Shown here in pieces: positions 19,358 to 28,175 of a stretch of DNA of 64,000 bases (the stretch's first letter is position 1; every line of letters begins with the position of its first letter). A model generated the notes under the pieces. That model saw nothing but the letters and a program-made list of their open reading frames with translations, did no database searches and was not told the DNA's origin. Source of the DNA: Nodosilinea sp. P-1105 (GTDB taxonomy: Bacteria > Cyanobacteriota > Cyanobacteriia > Phormidesmidales > Phormidesmidaceae); NCBI RefSeq assembly GCF_012911975.1, contig NZ_SMDQ01000006.1, positions 62,001 through 126,000 on the forward strand. The letters are read 5' to 3'. The translations under genes and the position numbers were made by a program.

Positions 19358-19858
19358 CTAAAACTGCTCGAAGGATTGTAAGGCCTGCCCCGTAACCCGG
19401 CAAATTTGCCATTCTGGCTTGAGATCAGCCCCCATGCGACGATAAAACTCGATAGCGGGCTGGTTCCAGTCCAGCACACTCCACTCAAACCGGCCACAGC
19501 CCCGCGCCAAGGCTAATTTGCCCACATGCACCAGCAACGCCCGGCCAATCCCCTGGCGGCGATACTCAGGCAGAACAAACAAGTCTTCTAGGTATAGCCC
19601 AGGTTTCATTAAAAACGTGGAAAAGTTATGGAAAAACAGGGCCATCCCCACCGGTTGCCCGTTTACCCTGGCGATCACCGCCTCGGCATAGGCCCGTTCC
19701 CCAAATAAAAATCGAGCCAGGTCGTCGGCATCGCCCGTGACTTCATGGGTAAGATTTTCGTAGTCAGCCAATGCTGCAATCAGTGCCACCAGAGTCGGCA
19801 CATCTGCTGGGGTGGCGGGGGAAATATCGGCCACAGTCGCCCTTTGGCTCAATGTCAT
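19358..19858 (-). CDS. GNAT family N-acetyltransferase
   Basis: Acetyl-CoA-dependent N-acetyltransferase. The acetyl-CoA-binding motif A is in LFVLPEYRRQGIGRALLVHV (R-R-Q-G-I-G-R), followed by FEWSVLDWNQPAIEFYRRMGA, characteristic of the diamine/spermidine acetyltransferase-like branch. I start at ATG 19858 (MTLSQRATVADISPATPAD), because the upstream ATG at 19900 adds a non-conserved leader. The substrate may be a polyamine or small amine, but this is not certain. Confidence 0.87.
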   Translation of the reverse strand: MTLSQRATVADISPATPADVPTLVALIAALADYENLTHEVTGDADDLARFLFGERAYAEAVIARVNGQPVGMALFFHNFSTFLMKPGLYLEDLFVLPEYRRQGIGRALLVHVGKLALARGCGRFEWSVLDWNQPAIEFYRRMGADLKPEWQICRVTGQALQSFEQF

Positions 19859-20302
19859 GGGGAAAGTCTGAAGCAATACAGGCGCTTCATTGTATGACAA
19901 GTCTGAATATCAGTACAACCGATTCCCTACTTCCTCGATTCGCGATTTATCTCTCAGGAGGGAACCCAACGACAAGAAAATGCTTCAACCTTAATTAGAG
20001 CACTTCGGTTAGCTGCTAATCCAGACTGGGAGACGGGCCTAAACCCATGACATAAGCCCCTGATCAATCCGCTGAGACGATCCTGATGCCCTCAGAAAAA
20101 ATCGAGCATTATAAAAATTTCATGAACTTAAATTTGCTGTGTTTGGGCCCTTGAGTGACGTGGTAGCCTTTATTTATCTTTACAAGATAGATCAAGGAAC
20201 ACTCCTTAAAACCCATGGCCGCTGGTTTTCGCGATCGCAGTTCGGCCCCAGAACTAACAAAGAACTAACGTCAGCTCATTGCCTCTACCGAGTGTCTGAT
20301 TC
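19859..20302. other. Intergenic region, nothing recognised
   Basis: About 440 bp separate the acetyltransferase from the HAD/membrane gene. It contains a short direct repeat (AGAACTAACAAAGAACTAACG near 20249-20269), one HIP1 octamer at about 20231 and AT-rich patches near 20110. No open frame with coding character and no RNA gene was recognised; promoters for the divergent genes are presumably here. Confidence 0.6.
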
Positions 20303-21877
20303 ATGAATTCCTCAAACAGCTACTCTAGTGTTCCCGACTCTAGCAAGTCTTGTTTGGCTCAGTTAAGTGTTGATTCTTTTGCTCAGGCAGATGATTGTCC
20401 TCATCAAACTCAGCCTCCCCAAGCTGTAATTGATTTTATCAAGAATCTAACGGAGCCAGTTTTGGCGATTGTTGATTTCGACGAAACCCTTTTCCTGCGC
20501 AACTCCACGGAAGAATATCTGAGTACAGCCAGGCCCCGGTTCCTCTGTGCGGTTTTCCTGATTTTTCTTGACAAGCTGAAACCCTGGAATGTCTTACCCC
20601 AGCCTTTTAGAGGGGCTGAATCGCGAGATTGGCTGCGGGTCGTGTTGGTAACCCTCCTATTTCCCTGGACCTGGCTGTTGTGGCGACGCCGGGCCAAGGC
20701 TCTGATGACAACCCACGAAAATCATCTGCTTTCTCAGGCGTTAGCCCATAGCCAACAGGCTACCCCTGTGATTGCATCCAGGGGGTTTGAATTTATTATT
20801 CAGCCACTGGCTCGCTATTTGTCGATCCAACCTCAGCAGGTGATTGGTTGCCGGTTTTGGGCTGGTGGTCGCGATCGCCATAAAGGCAAAGAGGAATTAA
20901 TAGCGGATAGAATTGATGATGATGCTGTTCAAAATGGGATACTGGTGACCGACTCTACCGATGACGCTTCTCTGCTAGAGGTTGTAAAATATCCATTTTT
21001 AGTTCAATGGCCAGGGGCCAGATATGTGCCAGCCTTTTCCAATATTTACCTCCCGTTTTTCTATTTAGAGCGGGTCAAAAGACCTGATTCAAACTTCACG
21101 TACCAGGTCGTTATTAAAAATCATCTTTTGTCACTGGTCTTAGCCATTAGCTGGCTTAGTTCTTTGCCGTTGCTCCACGTGGTAGGTACATCCTTTCTAG
21201 TATTCTCATTCTGGTGTATTTACGAGATTGGCTACTTTGAGAACGATCAGGTGGCCGAGAAGTATGAGAAAAAACCGGTGCTTTCAAAGACGTATCACCA
21301 ATATAAGTCCAGGATGGATGTGCACCAACCCTGGATTTTTGCCTCCATCGCTGGTCTGATTGGTGTTGCACTTACTTATCTCAGTAACCATGCCCAGGGA
21401 TATAGCTGGGCATCGCTTCAGAGCACATTGTCGCAACCAGACCAGTGGGGTATAGCACTGGACTTCACCTTTTGGATGGGTATTTTGCTCTCTATCCGAG
21501 GTCTTTACCTGGGCTATAACTACCTGGACGAAAAGACCAGAGTTTGGGTTTATCCCTTTCTGCAGATATCCAAGTACTTAAGTTTTTTAGCCTTTACCCA
21601 TGCCAGTAAAGTTGGTCTGGCGCTGTTGATTGCCAATATTTTCGTCGATTGGGTTCCCTACATTATTTATCGCTGTGGTGGCCAAAGGGACGAGTTTGAG
21701 GAGCAAATCATGCGGTTGTTTATTTTTCTGCTCATTTGTGTAGGGTCAGCGTTCTTTCTACACGAGGTCGAGTTCCTGAAGAATTGGCAGTTTGCGGTTA
21801 TTTTGCTTTGGCTGAGCATCCGTATTCGCCCACAGCTCAGAAAGCTAATCAGCAACGCCCACTTTGTTTGGCACTAG
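20303..21877 (+). CDS. HAD-like phosphatase fused to a polytopic membrane domain
   Basis: A 524-residue protein. Residues about 50-250 form a HAD-superfamily domain: motif I is VDFDETLFLRN (DxDxT), a Lys is in RHKGKEELIADRI, and the motif IV acids are likely in ILVTDSTDDASLLE. Residues about 265-510 have six or more hydrophobic helices with a conserved-looking loop YEIGYFENDQVAEKYEKKP. HAD-IB domains fused to UbiA-type prenyltransferase membrane domains are known, and this loop loosely recalls a UbiA NDxxD motif, but I cannot confirm that. The likely substrate is a membrane-bound phosphate or prenyl phosphate. Codon use is less GC-rich than in its neighbours. Confidence 0.75.
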   Translation: MNSSNSYSSVPDSSKSCLAQLSVDSFAQADDCPHQTQPPQAVIDFIKNLTEPVLAIVDFDETLFLRNSTEEYLSTARPRFLCAVFLIFLDKLKPWNVLPQPFRGAESRDWLRVVLVTLLFPWTWLLWRRRAKALMTTHENHLLSQALAHSQQATPVIASRGFEFIIQPLARYLSIQPQQVIGCRFWAGGRDRHKGKEELIADRIDDDAVQNGILVTDSTDDASLLEVVKYPFLVQWPGARYVPAFSNIYLPFFYLERVKRPDSNFTYQVVIKNHLLSLVLAISWLSSLPLLHVVGTSFLVFSFWCIYEIGYFENDQVAEKYEKKPVLSKTYHQYKSRMDVHQPWIFASIAGLIGVALTYLSNHAQGYSWASLQSTLSQPDQWGIALDFTFWMGILLSIRGLYLGYNYLDEKTRVWVYPFLQISKYLSFLAFTHASKVGLALLIANIFVDWVPYIIYRCGGQRDEFEEQIMRLFIFLLICVGSAFFLHEVEFLKNWQFAVILLWLSIRIRPQLRKLISNAHFVWH

Positions 21878-22326
21878 TACCGCTACGCGGAATTCAAAAT
21901 GCAAAGTTCAAGGTGAAAAATTGTTGCTGCGCAAGGATTTTAAGCGTCCTGAACAGTAGGTTGACTTCTGCCTTGGTGTACTAGTACTGCCTGGCAGAAA
22001 TATAACCACCGTTGCTGAGGGTTTTAGGTATCGGCATCCCCTCCTGGGAGGGGTAGGGGTGGGTTACACAGGTGTCAGGAACGGTGGGCCGACTTATGCC
22101 TCAGAGTACTAGTGCAGCGTCAGCCAGGGTTAAGAGAGGTTTGAAATCACGTTCATCGCATCGCTTCCTTGCCACACTAGATATATGAGAGACGTTCGAT
22201 CACCCAAGCTGGTACTGACTGGCAGACATGCAACCACCTTGATTTAGGGGGCTAGGTGCCAGGTGTCAGGGAGGGTTAGCCGATGGTCTGCCGCTCTGTA
22301 CGAGTTCCCAGTAAAGGACAGCAACT
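21878..22326. repeat. Repeat-rich intergenic region (copies of dispersed element R1)
   Basis: The 449-bp gap contains a copy of a dispersed element at about 21981-22060 whose reverse complement appears at about 41545-41626 (shared core CTGCCTGGCAGAAATATAAC and GGCATCCCCTCCTGGGAGG). A diverged partial copy lies at about 22208-22285 (GACTGGCAGACATGCAACCA). At 22111-22122 is AGTGCAGCGTCA, the terminal sequence of the element at 62269. CTAGTAC occurs at several junctions. The region looks like nested insertions of small non-coding elements. Confidence 0.75.
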
Positions 22327-22842
22327 ATGTTTAACCGGATTCTTGTGGCCATTGACAGTGAACCCACCATGGCTAATCAGGTTATGGCCGAAGCCTCCGC
22401 CATTGCTAAAGCAGGAGACGCCACCTTAAACATCATGCAAGTGCTGTATCCCCTCAAAAGTGGCTACCCCGACCCAATGTACATGACCCTGGACGGGGCA
22501 TTTAGCACTGTGAGTTCTGAGGCAATCGGGGCCTATGTGGCCCAGTGGCAAGAGCTCGAAACACAAAACAAGGCTAGCCTGCAAGAGCGGGTAGATGCCG
22601 TCCAGGCCAAAGGCATCACGGCTGAGTTCACCCATGTGGTTGGCGAACCAGGGCCAGAGATTTGCACTGCGGCCAATCGTTGGAATGCCGACTTGATTGT
22701 GCTGGGACGACGCGGTATCAGCGGGTTAGGAGAGCTCTTGCTAGGCAGCGTTAGCAACTATGTGATGCATCGTGCCCCCTGTGCCGTGTTGGTTGTTCAG
22801 GGGGTAACCTTGGGGCAAGAGGCGACGGAAATTTCTGGATAA
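22327..22842 (+). CDS. Universal stress protein, UspA family
   Basis: A 171-residue single-domain Usp. It starts with MFNRILVAIDSEPTM and ends with the ATP-binding signature LGRRGISGLGELLLGSVSNY (G-2x-G-9x-G-S), so it is probably of the nucleotide-binding type. A long loop (residues about 38-75) is typical of cyanobacterial Usp proteins. Cytosolic; its role in stress tolerance is only inferred from the family. It is flanked on both sides by repeat-rich DNA, so it is probably transcribed alone. Confidence 0.92.
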   Translation: MFNRILVAIDSEPTMANQVMAEASAIAKAGDATLNIMQVLYPLKSGYPDPMYMTLDGAFSTVSSEAIGAYVAQWQELETQNKASLQERVDAVQAKGITAEFTHVVGEPGPEICTAANRWNADLIVLGRRGISGLGELLLGSVSNYVMHRAPCAVLVVQGVTLGQEATEISG

Positions 22843-22861
22843 CACGGTCAACATTATCCTT

Positions 22862-22975
22862 CGTAGACGCTGTTGAGGGGGGCAGCATCCCCTCCTGGGA
22901 GGCCTGTGCTGAGTCTGTCGAAGTAGGCAGGGGTGGGTTACACAGGTGCCAGGTATCAGGAGTGGTTGGCCGCGT
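22862..22975. repeat. Copy of dispersed element R1
   Basis: This segment contains CATCCCCTCCTGGGAGG, CCTGTGCTGAG, GTCGAAGTAGG and AGGGGTGGGTTACACAGGTG in the order found in the copies at 21981 and, inverted, at 41457. It fills most of the gap between usp and psb28. Non-coding. Confidence 0.75.
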
Positions 22976-23032
22976 TATCCTGCAACATATACTGTAAGCC
23001 TGTATACCCAATGCAATGACTTGGTGGCACCG

Positions 23033-23410
23033 ATGACGGCCCAGACACCCATTGTCCAGTTTTATGAAGGGATTCCCGAAACGATCAGCAACGTTAGCCT
23101 GCGACACAATCCCAGGACTGGCGATCGCCAGGTGGTGTTGACCTTTGAACACATGGAAGCGATCGAGCAGTTTAAAAGTTTTCGCAACCAGTTTTCTAAA
23201 GCCCTGAAACTCATCGACGAAGAAGGCACCATCACCATTGAGCCTGAAGGGATTCGATTTATTTTCGGTGGGCCTGAGGGGGATGAGTTGGTGCGGGTGG
23301 ACTGCACCCTGGTGATCGATCGCGACGATCACTGGCAGCGGTTTATGGGCTTTATGCATCGCTATGCCGAGGCCAATGGTCTGGCTTATGGGGAAACCCC
23401 CCAGTCCTGA
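23033..23410 (+). CDS. psb28: Photosystem II assembly factor Psb28
   Basis: A 125-residue protein. The diagnostic part is the C-terminal half: LIDEEGTITIEPEGIRFIF, then CTLVIDRDDHWQRFMGFMHR and YAEANGL. Psb28 binds the cytoplasmic side of PSII assembly intermediates near CP47 and helps biogenesis and repair. Sequence details (VSLRHNPRTGDRQVVLTFEH) suggest the Psb28-1 or Psb28-2 group; I cannot tell which. The ATG at 23033 is chosen because upstream codons encode non-conserved residues and overlap a dispersed repeat. A TATACT element lies at about 22988. Confidence 0.92.
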   Translation: MTAQTPIVQFYEGIPETISNVSLRHNPRTGDRQVVLTFEHMEAIEQFKSFRNQFSKALKLIDEEGTITIEPEGIRFIFGGPEGDELVRVDCTLVIDRDDHWQRFMGFMHRYAEANGLAYGETPQS

Positions 23411-23498
23411 CCCCGGAATCGTTTATTCTATTTACTTTAGATGTAGCCCTTAATCAACCCAGCCCAGTAGACCCGCAGATTTAACGAGTTAGGTACCC

Positions 23499-24422
23499 AT
23501 GAAAATTGCAATCACCGGAGCAACCGGGTTTGTTGGCAGCCGCCTGGTAGAACGCCTACAAGCCGAAGGTCATAGCGTTGTGGTACTAACCCGGAGTGCC
23601 GATCATGGCCGCAAGGTGTTTCCCGATATTGCCTTCCCCCAGGTGGAGATTGTGGACTATACCCCCCAATCCTCGGGACCCTGGCAGGGGGTGCTGTCTG
23701 GTTGTGATGGGGTGGTTAACCTGGCAGGCGCTCCCATTTCCGAGCGCTGGACCGACGAGCACAAGCAAGCCATGATCGAGAGCCGCAAAATTGGCACCGA
23801 AAAGCTAGTGGAAGCCCTGGCCCAAGCCGATCCGCGTCCCACTGTTTGGGTTAACGCCTCCGCCATTGGCTACTACGGCACCAGTGAAACCGCCACCTTT
23901 GATGAGACCAGCCCACCGATCGAAGACGACTTTCTCTCTCAGGTGTGCCAGGCCTGGGAAGGGGCCGCCCAGGGGGCTAAGGATTACGGTGCTCGGCTGG
24001 TGATTTTACGCTTTGGCATTGTCCTGGGTATGGGCGGTGCTGTGGCCAAAATGCTGACCCCCTTCCGCATGTTTGCCGGGGGACCGATTGGTAGTGGCCG
24101 CCAGTGGTTTTCCTGGATTCATCGTGACGATGTGGTGAGTTTGATTATCCGCGCCCTGACTGACCCCTCCCTGGAAGGGGTGTATAACGCTACCTCTCCC
24201 AATCCGGTGCGCATGGGGGAATTTTGCAAGATTCTCGGCAAGGTGTTGAATCGCCCCTCCTGGTTGCCCGTGCCCGATTTTGTGCTAGAAGCGATTTTGG
24301 GGGATGGGGCGCAGGTGGTTTTAGAAGGGCAACAGGTGCTGCCCAAACGCACTGAGTCCATTGGGTTTGAGTATCAGTACGTCCAGGTCAAAGATGCCCT
24401 GGTAGAGATTATCAATGCCTGA
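23499..24422 (+). CDS. TIGR01777 family NAD(P)-dependent epimerase
   Basis: Extended short-chain dehydrogenase fold. It has the Rossmann loop [16 protein letters not shown], the family-typical [19 protein letters not shown], an active-site region [13 protein letters not shown], and a C-terminal domain of TIGR01777 type. The plant homologue (GIANT CHLOROPLAST 1/SulA) affects chloroplast division; the bacterial reaction is unknown. The stop overlaps the pdxH start by 8 bp, so the two are translationally coupled. Confidence 0.9.
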   Translation: MKIAITGATGFVGSRLVERLQAEGHSVVVLTRSADHGRKVFPDIAFPQVEIVDYTPQSSGPWQGVLSGCDGVVNLAGAPISERWTDEHKQAMIESRKIGTEKLVEALAQADPRPTVWVNASAIGYYGTSETATFDETSPPIEDDFLSQVCQAWEGAAQGAKDYGARLVILRFGIVLGMGGAVAKMLTPFRMFAGGPIGSGRQWFSWIHRDDVVSLIIRALTDPSLEGVYNATSPNPVRMGEFCKILGKVLNRPSWLPVPDFVLEAILGDGAQVVLEGQQVLPKRTESIGFEYQYVQVKDALVEIINA

Positions 24423-25068
24423 TCGCGCCTTTGACGACATCGCTGCCCTGCGCCGGGAATATACCCAGCAGGGGCTGACCCTGGATGACCTGAAGCCTGA
24501 CCCGATTGACCAATTTGCCCTCTGGTTTCAGCAGGCGCAGGCGGCAGATTTGCTTGAGCCCAATGCCCTGGTGCTGGCTACGGTTTCCCCAGAGGGTACG
24601 CCCTACCAACGGACGGTGTTACTGAAGTACTTCGATCGCGAAGGGCTGGTGTTCTTTACGAACTATGGCAGTCGCAAAGCCCAGCACATTGCCGCTAACC
24701 CCCAGGTATCGCTGCTGTTTCCCTGGTATTCCTTGGAACGGCAGGTGGCGGTGGTGGGTACCGCCACTAAAATTTCTGCGGCCGAGTCGTTCAAGTACTT
24801 TTCCAGTCGTCCCCGGGGCAGCCAGATTGGCGCTTGGGTATCGCAGCAAAGTAGCGTGATTTCGTCTCGACAACTGCTGGAAATGCAGTTTGAAAAAATG
24901 CGACACAAGTTCCTCAACCATGAGGTACCCCTGCCCGACTTTTGGGGGGGCTACCGGGTCAAGCCCCTGAGTTTTGAGTTCTGGCAGGGGCGACCCAACC
25001 GACTGCATGATCGCTTTTTGTACTCCTTAGACGATAACCAGTGGGCGATCGCCCGGCTATCCCCTTAG
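24415..25068 (+). CDS. pdxH: Pyridoxamine 5'-phosphate oxidase
   Basis: FMN enzyme that oxidises pyridoxine or pyridoxamine 5'-phosphate to pyridoxal phosphate. Recognisable are [20 protein letters not shown], the FMN-binding [36 protein letters not shown], and the C-terminal signature [15 protein letters not shown] with the following conserved end. The 217-residue length is normal. The start overlaps the end of the epimerase gene, giving a two-gene operon. Confidence 0.96.
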   Translation: MPDRAFDDIAALRREYTQQGLTLDDLKPDPIDQFALWFQQAQAADLLEPNALVLATVSPEGTPYQRTVLLKYFDREGLVFFTNYGSRKAQHIAANPQVSLLFPWYSLERQVAVVGTATKISAAESFKYFSSRPRGSQIGAWVSQQSSVISSRQLLEMQFEKMRHKFLNHEVPLPDFWGGYRVKPLSFEFWQGRPNRLHDRFLYSLDDNQWAIARLSP

Positions 25069-25076
25069 GCCAGGCC

Positions 25077-25574
25077 TCAATTCAGCCAGTCAAACTCCAC
25101 CCGGTCGTAGATATCCATCATCGGCAGGCGGGCATTGGTGATGGCCAGTTCCACCACCGTGTCTAGACCGGTTTGCCGGGTCATGCCCCAGAGATGTTCC
25201 TCGGCCCGGTAAAACTGTTCTACCCTGACCTCGCTGGCATAGACAAACACATAGGCCTGCAGGTAAGGAATCCCCTGGCAACGGCTGAACAAGCTGGGTT
25301 GGTCTGAGCAGGGAGTAGCGCGATCGCCAGAGGAGGGTGCCCCGACAATTTCAAACAACAGACAAGGATTCAACAGTCGATTCCCTTGCCCCTGGTGCAG
25401 TAGGGGTTCCCCAGCCACCACTATCAAGTCAGGGAAAACCCCCTGCCCTGGCTCCGGCAACCACACCTTCACCCCCCGGGGAAACAGCTCGTACAAACTG
25501 TGGCCGCAGGTGACCTCCAAAAGGCGCATCAGGTTGCGCAGAATTCGCCCCTGGTTAATCGACAGCTCAGTCAT
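25077..25574 (-). CDS. Uma2 family (DUF820) nuclease-like protein
   Basis: A 165-residue member of the very expanded cyanobacterial Uma2 family, which has a PD-(D/E)XK nuclease fold but no established function. The family signs are QGVFPDLIVVAGEPLL and LLNPCLLFEIVGAPSSG, followed by the region corresponding to RCQGIPYLQAYVFV. The ATG at 25574 overlaps the tldD stop by 8 bp, so it is translated downstream of tldD. The Lys expected after the acidic motif is not obvious, so catalytic competence is uncertain. Confidence 0.75.
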   Translation of the reverse strand: MTELSINQGRILRNLMRLLEVTCGHSLYELFPRGVKVWLPEPGQGVFPDLIVVAGEPLLHQGQGNRLLNPCLLFEIVGAPSSGDRATPCSDQPSLFSRCQGIPYLQAYVFVYASEVRVEQFYRAEEHLWGMTRQTGLDTVVELAITNARLPMMDIYDRVEFDWLN

Positions 25575-26973
25575 AGCCCGCTTCGGCCTCACCCCCCACA
25601 ATCACATTGCGAATCCGTAGGCTGGGGCCGCCGCACCCCACCGGCAGACCATTTTGCCCCCCCTTACCACAGCCCCCCGACTCATCCCAGTAAAAGTCGT
25701 CGCCAATCGCCACAATGTCCGCCAGGGTGCGAAACACATTGCCTGACAGGGTGACATCCCGCACCGGCTCCGCCAGTTTGCCGTGGCGGATCATCCAGGC
25801 TTCTCCGGCAGTGAAGGTAAACATTTCGCCGTTGGTCATGCCTTCTAACCAGTTGCGGGCATAGACCCCTTCTTTAATGTCAGCGAACAGATCCTGCACG
25901 GGGGTATTCCCACGACCAATCCAGGTGTTGGTCATGCGCACCAGGGGAGAATAGTGGTAGTTCAAACAGCGGGCATTGCCGGTGGGTTGCTCCCCCAGCT
26001 TGCCAGCGGTTTCCCGCGAATGCAGCCGCCCCACTAACACCCCGTCCTGAATCAGCTGGGTGGTGGTGGCTGGGGTGCCCTCATCGTCATAGAGATAGCT
26101 ACCGCGATGCCCCTGGGGGGCAGCCCCATCAAAAATATCTAGACCAGCGGGACCAAAACGGCGACCCAGGCTCATGGCTTCCAGCAGGTCAGGGTTCTCA
26201 TAGGCCATGTCCGCCTCGGACAGGTGACCAAAGGCTTCATGCACGAACAGCCCAGTTAAAATCGGGTCGATCACCACGTCGTAGGCCGCCCCCCGCACCG
26301 ACGGCAAATCCAGAGCCGCCACGGCCCGCTGGGCCGCATTCACCACCTGGGCATCCAGGTCTTCTAAATCTTCGTATCCCTGGCGTGAACCCGTGGTCTC
26401 CCGCCCCGTTTGCACCGTGTCGCCATCCCGGGCTGTGGCCGCAAACCGCATTTCCATGTCTGACCAGGACTGGTCAATCAGGGTACCCTCGCTGGTGGCC
26501 AGTAGCACCCGCTGGGTGATGTCGCTGTACCGCACCGAGGTGGTGGCCACCCGTGGATCACCCCCCTGCAATAGGTCCGCATAGTGGCGGCAAAGCTCTT
26601 TTTTGCGGCCCAGGGGGACTTGGCGGGGGTCAGTGCCGGTCATCGGTAAGACTTGGGTCACCTGCACTGGGGGGATGGGGGCCAGCCGGGTCTGGTCATC
26701 CCCCACCAGGCGGGCCGCACCTACGGCTGCTTCAATTCTGGCTGGCAAGTTCTCCAGACTGTTAAAGCTGGCAAAGCCCCAACCGCCCCGGTGACAAACC
26801 CGCACGTGCCCCCCCACCGCCAGGCCTTCGCTCAGGGTTTCTACGTTGCTCCCCCGCAAAAAAATCTCTGTGCCTTCGGACTGCTCTAGGCGAATGGCCA
26901 GATAGTCGACCTGCTGGCCCCAGCGATCGCAGAGGTCTTGTAATTGCCCGTTCAGTTGTTCAATGGTCATCAC
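25567..26973 (-). CDS. tldD: TldD/PmbA family metalloprotease
   Basis: TldD is the metal-bearing half of the TldD/PmbA (TldE) heterodimer that degrades unfolded peptides and processes some modified peptides. The active-site motif HEAFGH (HExxxH) lies in ILTGLFVHEAFGHLSEADM. The C-terminal GGCGKGGQNGLPVGCGGP and the central TGNARCLNYHYSPLVRMTNT are typical. It has 468 residues. The partner gene is not in the window. The preceding start region has CTCCTGAGG-like sequence but no clear ribosome site on the coding strand. Confidence 0.93.
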   Translation of the reverse strand: MMTIEQLNGQLQDLCDRWGQQVDYLAIRLEQSEGTEIFLRGSNVETLSEGLAVGGHVRVCHRGGWGFASFNSLENLPARIEAAVGAARLVGDDQTRLAPIPPVQVTQVLPMTGTDPRQVPLGRKKELCRHYADLLQGGDPRVATTSVRYSDITQRVLLATSEGTLIDQSWSDMEMRFAATARDGDTVQTGRETTGSRQGYEDLEDLDAQVVNAAQRAVAALDLPSVRGAAYDVVIDPILTGLFVHEAFGHLSEADMAYENPDLLEAMSLGRRFGPAGLDIFDGAAPQGHRGSYLYDDEGTPATTTQLIQDGVLVGRLHSRETAGKLGEQPTGNARCLNYHYSPLVRMTNTWIGRGNTPVQDLFADIKEGVYARNWLEGMTNGEMFTFTAGEAWMIRHGKLAEPVRDVTLSGNVFRTLADIVAIGDDFYWDESGGCGKGGQNGLPVGCGGPSLRIRNVIVGGEAEAGYD

Positions 26974-27020
26974 CTTCTATCTCCTGAGGAAAACCAGCGG
27001 TCTACGGTCAGCTTTAGTGG

Positions 27021-27152
27021 TCTGTCAAGCTAGACGTGACGGGTCAACAGGGTCTCCGGTTCACGGCCTACGGTTCACGGTACACGGCTCGCCTTAAACC
27101 GCTTACCGTGAACCCTAAGTCACATCTCCCGCCATTATTTTTTTGGCTGAAC
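27021..27152 (+). repeat. Dispersed repeat R2, copy 1
   Basis: This segment begins TCTGTCAAGCTAGACGTGAC and ends near CATTATTTTTTTGGCTGAAC, with an internal region of inverted CGGTTCACGG/CCGTGAACC motifs that can fold. The second copy is at 29303-29426 and has the same ends with a shorter centre. The two copies flank the DUF3611, tRNA and wza-like region. Non-coding. Confidence 0.85.
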
Positions 27153-27219
27153 ACTTGTCCCATGAACACCTGTATAGATAGCGTACGCGCTGGCCTGGAT
27201 TCAGTCTAAAATCACAAGT

Positions 27220-27801
27220 ATGACTCGTGAACTTGACTACACCTTACCCCCGGCGGTGCGACGCATTGCCAGTAATTTTCGCATGACGGGCTGGATTAGC
27301 TTCTGGACCCAGGCGGTCCTGGCGGTGATTTCTAGCCTGATCTTGCTGTTTGCCCTGGTCAATGTCACGGCCCGGGGAGGGGCTGCGGGTAATCCCGGTA
27401 CGGGAGTAGGGTTATTTTTGGCCGCAGCGGGGTTGGTGGCGGTCTATCTCAGTGCTTTTTGGGCCTTTCGCTACACCCGCCTGGCCCGGCGACTGCGCAG
27501 CCGCGACAGCAGTAAACGCCCCAGTCCTAAAGATGCCCTACAGGCCCTGCGGGTCGGCATTATGATTAGCATGGCGGGGATGCTGATTACCCTGTTTGGG
27601 GGGCAGGCGCTAATCGGTTCTCTGCTGGCCAAGGCGCTGGCCCAACCCCAGGCCGGTGCTGTGTTTGTGCCAGGCAATATTAACCAATACGTAGAAGCCT
27701 TTGATATTTTTATTGTGCAGGCCAACACCAACACCCTGCTGGCCCACTTTGTCTCCCTGGCTGCTACCCTCTGGCTGCTGCGCACCGTGAATCGGGCCTA
27801 G
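27220..27801 (+). CDS. DUF3611 family membrane protein (Tic21/PIC1-like)
   Basis: A 193-residue membrane protein with four hydrophobic helices (residues about 23-45, 62-86, 112-135 and 165-188). The start YTLPPAVRRIASNFRMTGWI and the loop FRYTRLARRLRSRD are typical of DUF3611, the family of chloroplast Tic21/PIC1, which has been proposed both as an inner-envelope import component and as an iron permease. In cyanobacteria it may act in iron transport across the plasma membrane, but the function is not settled. A strong terminator follows. Confidence 0.85.
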   Translation: MTRELDYTLPPAVRRIASNFRMTGWISFWTQAVLAVISSLILLFALVNVTARGGAAGNPGTGVGLFLAAAGLVAVYLSAFWAFRYTRLARRLRSRDSSKRPSPKDALQALRVGIMISMAGMLITLFGGQALIGSLLAKALAQPQAGAVFVPGNINQYVEAFDIFIVQANTNTLLAHFVSLAATLWLLRTVNRA

Positions 27802-27829
27802 ATAAATCTCTACCTAATAACCCAAATAA

Positions 27830-27863
27830 CCGAAAGGCCGTCACGGAAGCGACGGCCTTTCGG
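27830..27863 (+). terminator. Intrinsic terminator after the DUF3611 gene
   Basis: A perfect 13-bp stem (CCGAAAGGCCGTC at 27830-27842 with GACGGCCTTTCGG at 27851-27863) has an 8-nt loop and is followed by TTTGAAT. The U-run is short, but the stem is strong and lies 28 bp after the stop codon. It could also serve the minus-strand tRNA gene, since it lies just downstream of it. Confidence 0.8.
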
Positions 27864-27877
27864 TTTGAATCTGTTAA

Positions 27878-27951
27878 CGAGCACGGAGGGATTCGAACCC
27901 CCGACACCTAGAACCGGAATCTAGTGCTCTATCCAACTGAGCTACGTGCCC
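27878..27951 (-). tRNA. tRNA-Arg (anticodon CCG)
   Basis: The minus strand folds as a full 74-nt tRNA. The acceptor stem pairs GGGCACG with CGTGCTC (one G-U), the D arm is GCTCAGTTGGATAGAGC, the anticodon stem is CTAGA/TCTAG around the loop TTCCGGT, giving anticodon CCG, and the T arm contains GGTTCGAATCC. The discriminator base is G and CCA is not encoded. It decodes CGG arginine codons. Confidence 0.97.
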
Positions 27952-28015
27952 TTAAGCTGCACCATCATAACACCTGTGGAAATGATTTAGCACAAATCTG
28001 ACCTGGCTATCTATA

Positions 28016-28060
28016 CTAAACCAGATCCAAGTCCAGACCTGGACTTGGACTTGGTATAAG
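28016..28060 (+). repeat. Dispersed AAACCAGATCC repeat with a hairpin
   Basis: CTAAACCAGATCCAAGTCCA is shared with 17824 (inverted), 35893 and 36174. In this copy CCAAGTCCA (28027-28035) pairs with TGGACTTGG (28040-28048). It lies between the tRNA gene and the exporter gene and could lie in the latter's leader. Confidence 0.8.
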
Positions 28061-28116
28061 GCTGCCTACAGGGGCCGAACTTTTTGTACTGCTCACCGTC
28101 AGTACCCACCATTGTC

Positions 28117-28160
28117 TCTAGTGTTTTGAGTCTAGTGTTTTGAGTCTGTAGTGTTTTGAC
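28117..28160 (+). repeat. Three tandem copies of a 14-16-bp unit upstream of the exporter gene
   Basis: TCTAGTGTTTTGAG is repeated at 28117-28130 and 28131-28144, followed by the variant TCTGTAGTGTTTTGAC at 28145-28160, which ends 15 bp before the ATG at 28176. Its position suggests an effect on transcription or translation of the first polysaccharide-export gene, but this is inference. Confidence 0.75.
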
Positions 28161-28175
28161 GTTAGGGGACTTGAT

